Positions 1 through 3,386 of a stretch of DNA of 5,673 nt are shown here, piece after piece (within the stretch, counting starts at the first letter, position 1; each line of letters begins with the position of its first letter). The DNA is from an uncultured Eubacteriales bacterium (GTDB lineage Bacteria > Bacillota > Clostridia > Oscillospirales > Acutalibacteraceae): the NCBI GenBank assembly GCA_934408795.1, contig CAKRVQ010000082.1, positions 1 to 5,673 on the forward strand, in the 5' to 3' direction. Below the pieces are notes generated by a model. The model saw nothing but the letters and a program-made list of their open reading frames with translations. It was not told the origin of the DNA and did not search any database. Position numbers and translations under genes: made by a program.

Positions 1-363
1 CTGCTCGGTGCTGCATTTGGTTAAATACGGGTGCGTGTTCGAATGGTTCTGTACCGAGAATCCCGCATCGTTCAGCTGCTTCACCGACTGAGGATACTTA
101 TCCACCCATCCGCCGACAACAAAGAATGTGGCTTTTGCATTGTACCGACCTAAGATCTCTATCAGCTTTTCGGTATCATCGTTTCCCCATGCGGCATCAA
201 AGCTTAAAGCAACCTGCTTGGATGTGCTCTGAACGCAATATATCGGCAGCTTGCGATCCGTTTTTGCAAAAACCCCTACCGATGCGACCACGGCGGTAAC
301 CGTAACAACAAGTGCCGCCGCGGCAGCTATAATGTGCTTTTTTGTAAGTACTATGAATTTCAT
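1..363 (-). CDS. pdaB: PdaB-like polysaccharide deacetylase, N-terminal part (runs off left edge)
   Basis: Partial gene; 121 residues are visible and the C-terminal part lies beyond position 1. Residues 1-10 are short and basic (KK at 8-9), followed by one hydrophobic segment at about 11-33, which fits a signal anchor holding the enzyme on the outer membrane face. A NodB-type deacetylase domain starts near residue 50. Motif 1 reads SFDAAWGNDD (54-63): Asp56 is the expected catalytic base, but the second Asp of the usual TFDDG is Ala57. ATFF (78-81) follows, then motif 2 HSNTHP (107-112), with His107 and His111 as metal ligands. The FDxxWG form of motif 1 is typical of the PdaB sporulation subgroup rather than of general peptidoglycan deacetylases. 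PdaB is known to act in the sporulating cell and to be needed to keep spores stable; its exact substrate is not clear. The ATG at 361-363 is supported by GAGGAG (374-379 on the plus strand), 10 nt upstream. The gene is divergent from the phosphate transporter. Family assignment is firm; the symbol is an inference. Confidence 0.85.
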   Translation of the reverse strand, partial: MKFIVLTKKHIIAAAAALVVTVTAVVASVGVFAKTDRKLPIYCVQSTSKQVALSFDAAWGNDDTEKLIEILGRYNAKATFFVVGGWVDKYPQSVKQLNDAGFSVQNHSNTHPYLTKCSTEQ

Positions 364-392
364 ATCCGATCATCTCCTCAGCCTGTGTTTTA

Positions 393-422
393 TATGTATG
401 ATTGCGGATAAGCAGTGTATTC
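393..422 (-). promoter_or_regulatory. Candidate sigma-E-like promoter for the pdaB-like gene
   Basis: Read on the minus strand, GAATACA (plus 416-422) is followed after 15 nt by CATACATA (plus 393-400). The Bacillus sigma-E consensus is roughly KMATATT, about 14-15 nt, CATACAnT, so the -10 is close and the -35 matches 5 of 7. A start site near 386 would leave a leader of about 23 nt that includes the ribosome binding site. B. subtilis pdaB is known to depend on sigma-E, which fits. The match was made by eye and is tentative. Confidence 0.4.
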
Positions 423-614
423 CGCCGGGCTTTTATATAAAGATCCCCCTAAGATGTGACGGTATCGGAAACCGCAACCGTGCCGCCTCCCGATAACCGC
501 TTGATAGCTTTTGTAAAGCTATGCAAAATGCCGCGCAAAAAGCTCCGTAAGCCGAAAAACGATAGCGCAATCGGGCGCGCTTCCGAATTTGTCGATGTCA
601 CGGGGTCAAGATAC

Positions 615-643
615 TTTACATTTTGCCCGAGTTGTGTTAAACT
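615..643 (+). promoter_or_regulatory. Sigma-A-like promoter for the Na/Pi cotransporter gene
   Basis: TTTACA (615-620) is separated by exactly 17 nt from TAAACT (638-643). The -35 matches consensus at 5 of 6 positions and the -10 at 4 of 6. The predicted start near 650 gives a leader of about 50 nt with GGAGG at 684-688 ahead of the ATG at 702. It is the best promoter-like pair I found between the divergent genes on this strand. Confidence 0.5.
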
Positions 644-701
644 CAATAAGAATGGAATAGAAAAATGTGGGTACAGATCAACCGGAGGATACGGGTAAGT
701 A

Positions 702-2468
702 ATGGGAATTGAAAATGTAATAGCACTTTTGTCCGGCGTGGCACTCTTCCTTTACGGAATGAACATAATGGGGGAGGGCCTCAAGAAGGTCGCGGGAAGT
801 AAGCTTGAGATCATTCTTTATAAGCTGACAAGCACTCCATTAAAGGGCGTGCTGCTCGGAACGGGAGTCACCGCGGTAATCCAGTCGTCGTCGGCAACAT
901 CCGTTATGGTCGTCGGCTTCGTGAACAGCGGAATGATGAAGGTCAAACAGGCGATCGGTATAGTAATGGGCGCCATCCTCGGCACGAGCGTTACCGGTTG
1001 GGTGTTGTGCCTCTCCGAGCTCTCGGGCGGATCGGGTTGGGTGACCCTGTTGTCATCCGCATCGCTGACGGGCATCGTCGCCGTGACCGGCGTTATATTG
1101 AAGGTGTTTTGCAAAAAGCCGGTCAAAAATCACCTCGGTGATATTCTTATGGGATTCGCCGTTCTTATGTTCGGTATGACCGCAATGTCCGATTCCGTTT
1201 CGTCGCTCCGCGACGGGATGGACAGTCTTATTACCAAATTCCAAAACCCGTTGTTCGGTATACTTGTCGGATGCCTGATCACCTGTGTCTTACAAAGCGC
1301 TTCCGCCACCGTCGGAATACTTCAGGCGCTTACCGTTACGGGTAAGATAAGCTTTTCCGTGGCGCTCCCGCTTATAATGGGAATTGCAATAGGCGCCGCA
1401 GTTCCCGTTCTTATATCGGCGATAGGAACCAATATAAACGGAAAAAGAACCGCGTTTATCTACCTTATTATAGATGTTTTGGGCGTTGTTATCGTAGGCG
1501 GACTTTTCTACGGAATAGGCGCTTTTGTGGATTATCCTTTTATGGACAGGCAAATGACCGCCGTCTCGGTCGCCTTTATAAACACACTGTTCAGATTTAT
1601 AACCGTTGTCATCCTGACTCCGTTTATAGGTCTGCTTGAAAAACTTGTGGTGGGAATATTCCGCGAAGCACCCGACGATGAGGAAGACGATGACGACATC
1701 GACCGCCTTGAGGACAGATTCATAATCCACCCCGCACTTGCCATAGAACAGAGCCGTACCGCGATGTCTTCCATGATCAGAAAGGCAAGAAAAAATTTGT
1801 CAAGGGCATTTAACCTTCTTGACAATTATACAGACGACCTTTACAGAAAGATACAGAATAAAGAGTATACCATCGACAGATATGAGGATAAGCTCGGTTC
1901 ATACCTTGTAAAGATAAACCAGCAGGAACTTTCACACGGCGAAAACATAGAGATATCCAAGCTGCTTCATACGATAAGCGATGTCGAGAGAATTGCCGAT
2001 CACGCGGTCAATATATCGAATGTGGCGGCTGAGATCAACGAAAAGAAACTGGAATTTTCGGGAAGCGCATCGGCGGAACTTAAGAAAATAAGGGATGCGG
2101 TCGATGAAATAGTTGATATTTCGTTTAATGCCTTTAATGCCGAAAACATCGATGCGGCGTTTACCGTCGAACCTCTTGAAGAGGTCATCGATCGCCTTTG
2201 CGATGAGGTAAAGCTGCGCCATATCAATCGTGTCCAGTCGGGAAACTGTACCTTGAACCTCGGTTTTGTGTTCAACGATCTTCTTTCCGACTTCGAAAGA
2301 ATAGCCGACCACTGTTCAAATATCGCGGTGGCTATGATCGAACTCAATGTCGATTCGTTTGACACGCACGAGTACCTTAACGATCTCAAGCGCAATAAGC
2401 CCGCCGTGTTCAGAGAAAACTTTGAACGCTATTCGGAAAAATATGCCCTTGAACCGGTCGGTGAATAA
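702..2468 (+). CDS. Na+/phosphate cotransporter with C-terminal PhoU-like domain
   Basis: Complete gene of 588 residues, predicted to import inorganic phosphate (or export it, as proposed for some bacterial homologues) coupled to sodium at the cytoplasmic membrane. The N-terminal ~320 residues contain about eight to nine hydrophobic segments and two copies of the Na_Pi_cotrans repeat. Their signatures are QSSSAT (61-66) and QSASAT (198-203), the inverted-repeat QSS motifs of the SLC34/NptA-like fold. An acidic linker DDEEDDDD (325-332) leads into a soluble helical region of about 340-565 that resembles PhoU, with two copies of the signature ERIADHxxN (429-437 and 532-540). This architecture and length are normal for the bacterial 'Na/Pi cotransporter family protein'. 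The ATG at 702 is preceded by GGAGG (684-688), with a slightly long 13-nt spacing. The gene is monocistronic: its own promoter lies upstream and a strong hairpin lies 11 nt after the stop. No pho-regulon genes are nearby, so regulation by phosphate cannot be shown. Confidence 0.95.
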   Translation: MGIENVIALLSGVALFLYGMNIMGEGLKKVAGSKLEIILYKLTSTPLKGVLLGTGVTAVIQSSSATSVMVVGFVNSGMMKVKQAIGIVMGAILGTSVTGWVLCLSELSGGSGWVTLLSSASLTGIVAVTGVILKVFCKKPVKNHLGDILMGFAVLMFGMTAMSDSVSSLRDGMDSLITKFQNPLFGILVGCLITCVLQSASATVGILQALTVTGKISFSVALPLIMGIAIGAAVPVLISAIGTNINGKRTAFIYLIIDVLGVVIVGGLFYGIGAFVDYPFMDRQMTAVSVAFINTLFRFITVVILTPFIGLLEKLVVGIFREAPDDEEDDDDIDRLEDRFIIHPALAIEQSRTAMSSMIRKARKNLSRAFNLLDNYTDDLYRKIQNKEYTIDRYEDKLGSYLVKINQQELSHGENIEISKLLHTISDVERIADHAVNISNVAAEINEKKLEFSGSASAELKKIRDAVDEIVDISFNAFNAENIDAAFTVEPLEEVIDRLCDEVKLRHINRVQSGNCTLNLGFVFNDLLSDFERIADHCSNIAVAMIELNVDSFDTHEYLNDLKRNKPAVFRENFERYSEKYALEPVGE

Positions 2469-2479
2469 TGTTTTGTACG

Positions 2480-2519
2480 AGGCGGCTTCGCATCATTTGT
2501 CAATGATGCGAAGCCGCCT
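2480..2519 (+). terminator. Rho-independent terminator after the Na/Pi cotransporter
   Basis: A perfect 18-bp inverted repeat, AGGCGGCTTCGCATCATT (2480-2497) and its complement (2502-2519), encloses the 4-nt loop TGTC. It begins 11 nt after the TAA stop. The 3' tail is only moderately T-rich (TTTATC), but the stem is long and GC-rich at its base. The opposite side has no T tract on the minus strand, so it should act in the plus direction only. Confidence 0.88.
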
Positions 2520-2541
2520 TTATCAATCGAAAAGTAAGCGG

Positions 2542-2795
2542 AAGGAAAGAAAACGGGAATGGCGGGAGATGAGGCGGAGCCGCCCGCGCCGAAGGCGCGG
2601 AAAGCGGCGGCGTCGGCAGGTAAAAGCAGGCGGCAGACAGGAAGAGAGACTTTTTGCAGACCTGCGGCACATCGCATTATAATGTGCCGACGCCGCCGCT
2701 TTTGGGGCGACCCTTCGGGTCGCCCGCGGCTCCGCCTCCCCTAAAGACCCTGCCCCTAAACAGAATCTCTCCTTCCCGAAAGACCGCCTTTCCTT
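2542..2795. repeat. GC-rich multi-branched imperfect palindrome
   Basis: Nested inverted repeats share roughly one centre near 2650-2670. From outside in: AAGGAAAG (2542-2549) with CTTTCCTT (2788-2795); a 13-bp perfect stem (2571-2583 with 2726-2738); a side hairpin CCGCGCC-GAA-GGCGCGG (2584-2600) on the left arm; a side hairpin GGGCGACCC-TTC-GGGTCGCCC (2705-2725) on the right arm; a perfect 18-bp inner stem (2601-2618 with 2685-2702); then GCAGGT (2616-2621) with ACCTGC (2660-2665), which shares bases with the inner stem. The two side hairpins sit opposite each other, giving a cruciform or four-way-junction layout. No open frame in it looks like a protein. It could be a dispersed palindromic (REP/MITE-like) element or a structured RNA; the sequence alone cannot decide. 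No clear target-site duplication was seen. Confidence 0.7.
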
Positions 2796-3060
2796 GTGAA
2801 AACCGCTCCAAAGGAACCCCGCTCTCTGTAGATCCGCACCTCCTCAGTACCCGCCTCTGCTATAGCACCCGCTCCGCCGTACCCGCCTTGCCGCACTGAC
2901 TGTCCCCGCCGCGGCGCCTGCCCTTGAGCGGCACTCGCCACACCGCAGCGCCCACTGCCCCGCAGCACCTGCCACACCGAAGACCCGATCTCCCCGCCGT
3001 GCCGATAAAACGCCACGGCATACCCGTCCCGCAATCGTAAGATGCGAACGGTGAAAACAA
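2796..3060. other. C-skewed non-coding stretch, no recognisable gene
   Basis: This segment is strongly C-over-G skewed on the plus strand. By hand count, 2821-2940 contains 56 C and 27 G. It is built of short CCGC/CCGCC-like words with small imperfect direct repeats, for example GCCACACCG at 2937-2945 and again at 2971-2979. Minus-strand open frames (2756-3034, 2860-3060) give Gly/Arg-rich translations without a ribosome binding site or family features. It may be a decayed gene or low-complexity spacer DNA. I see no functional element in it. Confidence 0.5.
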
Positions 3061-3072
3061 CTTTACTTAAAA

Positions 3073-3085
3073 TTTACATTGTAAA
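3073..3085. promoter_or_regulatory. Candidate operator palindrome TTTACA-T-TGTAAA
   Basis: A perfect inverted repeat with 6-bp arms (3073-3078 and 3080-3085) around a single central base. The left arm is also the -35 box of P1, so a dimeric repressor bound here would block it. The one-base spacing does not fit the TACA-N2-TGTA operators of the CopY/BlaI type. The regulator is unknown. Confidence 0.3.
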
Positions 3086-3100
3086 AGCTAAGTGTATATT
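3073..3100 (+). promoter_or_regulatory. Upstream sigma-A-like promoter (P1) of the ATPase gene
   Basis: TTTACA (3073-3078), a 16-nt spacer and TATATT (3095-3100), each hexamer one mismatch from consensus. It lies in an AT-rich island between two GC-rich stretches. The last two bases of its -10 are the first two of the -35 of the next promoter, so the two could not be occupied at once. Confidence 0.45.
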
Positions 3101-3127
3101 GAAACAAATACAATAATATGGTAAAAT
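3099..3127 (+). promoter_or_regulatory. Downstream sigma-A-like promoter (P2) of the ATPase gene
   Basis: TTGAAA (3099-3104), a 17-nt spacer and TAAAAT (3122-3127), each hexamer one mismatch from consensus with ideal spacing. This is the best promoter match in the window. Transcription from near 3134 would give a leader of about 250 nt before the ATPase start at 3387. Confidence 0.6.
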
Positions 3128-3386
3128 CAGTACTAAACCCGATCGAAAAAACGGCTGCACGGCTTACGGTCGTTCGCATCGGCGCGTTGCGGGAAGTGCC
3201 CTTGTCGGCACAGTCGGTCCCGCTTCGGGCGTCGTCCGTTGACCGTTGCCCGCCGCGCACCGAGCACCGACCGTCGCTTACTGCGAAAATCAGCTCTGCA
3301 CATCACCCGCACGCCGTTTGAAAAATCGGGCTGACGATACATTGCGGTATGAATGACCGTATAAACTTAAATAAGGGGAGTCATAA
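3128..3386 (+). other. Long GC-rich untranslated leader of the ATPase gene
   Basis: About 250 nt lie between P2 and the ATPase start. Small hairpins can be drawn, such as GTGCC-CTTGTC-GGCAC (3196-3211) and CCCG-CTT-CGGG (3219-3229), but I recognise no known riboswitch. In particular the conserved elements of the yybP-ykoY manganese riboswitch, often found before P-type ATPases, are not visible. A 13-codon frame (ATG 3349 to TGA 3388-3390) ends exactly on the ATPase start. Open frames at 3118-3321 (plus) and 3133-3342 (minus) look like random GC-rich translations. Confidence 0.45.
3374..3380 (+). promoter_or_regulatory. Ribosome binding site that fixes the TTG start of the ATPase
   Basis: AAGGGGAG lies 6 nt before TTG (3387-3389), an ideal spacing. 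An in-frame TAA at 3384-3386 directly precedes the TTG, so the gene cannot start further upstream. The next candidate, ATG at 3420, has no ribosome binding site and would remove the first 11 residues of the N-terminal cation-ATPase region. Confidence 0.8.

Larger units (their letters stand above)
364..701. other. Divergent intergenic region
   Basis: This 338-bp gap separates the two divergent genes. Apart from the promoter candidates at its two ends, the middle (about 423-614) holds only a small perfect inverted repeat, ATAGCTTT/AAAGCTAT, at 504-511 and 515-522 with a 3-nt loop. That hairpin is AT-rich and has no T tract, so it is not a convincing terminator. Two short open frames cross the region (456-698 plus, 449-646 minus). 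Neither has a ribosome binding site or a recognisable protein sequence, and I do not call them genes. Confidence 0.6.

Noticed and set aside
615..642. Possible Pho-box-like repeats (TTTACA at 615, TTAAAC at 637) before the phosphate transporter
   Set aside because: Only two imperfect copies, 22 bp apart, with the intermediate 11-bp repeat missing. The first hexamer is better explained as a -35 box.
449..646. 65-codon minus-strand frame upstream of the pdaB-like gene
   Set aside because: It starts at a TTG without a ribosome binding site and shows no recognisable motif. A degraded gene remnant cannot be excluded, but nothing supports one.
456..698. 80-codon plus-strand frame just before the Na/Pi cotransporter
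   Set aside because: It has no ribosome binding site and a mixed, non-protein-like composition. It also runs through the predicted promoter and into the ribosome binding site of the next gene.
2705..2725. 9-bp TTC-loop hairpin as a possible terminator
   Set aside because: It is followed by GC-rich sequence with no T tract, no gene ends nearby, and it is better explained as one branch of the palindrome.
2756..3034. Gly/Arg-rich minus-strand frame in the C-skewed region
   Set aside because: The composition follows from the base skew. There is no ribosome binding site and no domain, and the frame runs into the palindromic element.
3041..3180. 10-bp inverted repeat GATGCGAACG (3041-3050) / CGTTCGCATC (3171-3180) flanking the promoter island
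   Set aside because: In about 900 bases of GC-rich spacer one such match is expected by chance fairly often, and no element ends or duplication accompany it.
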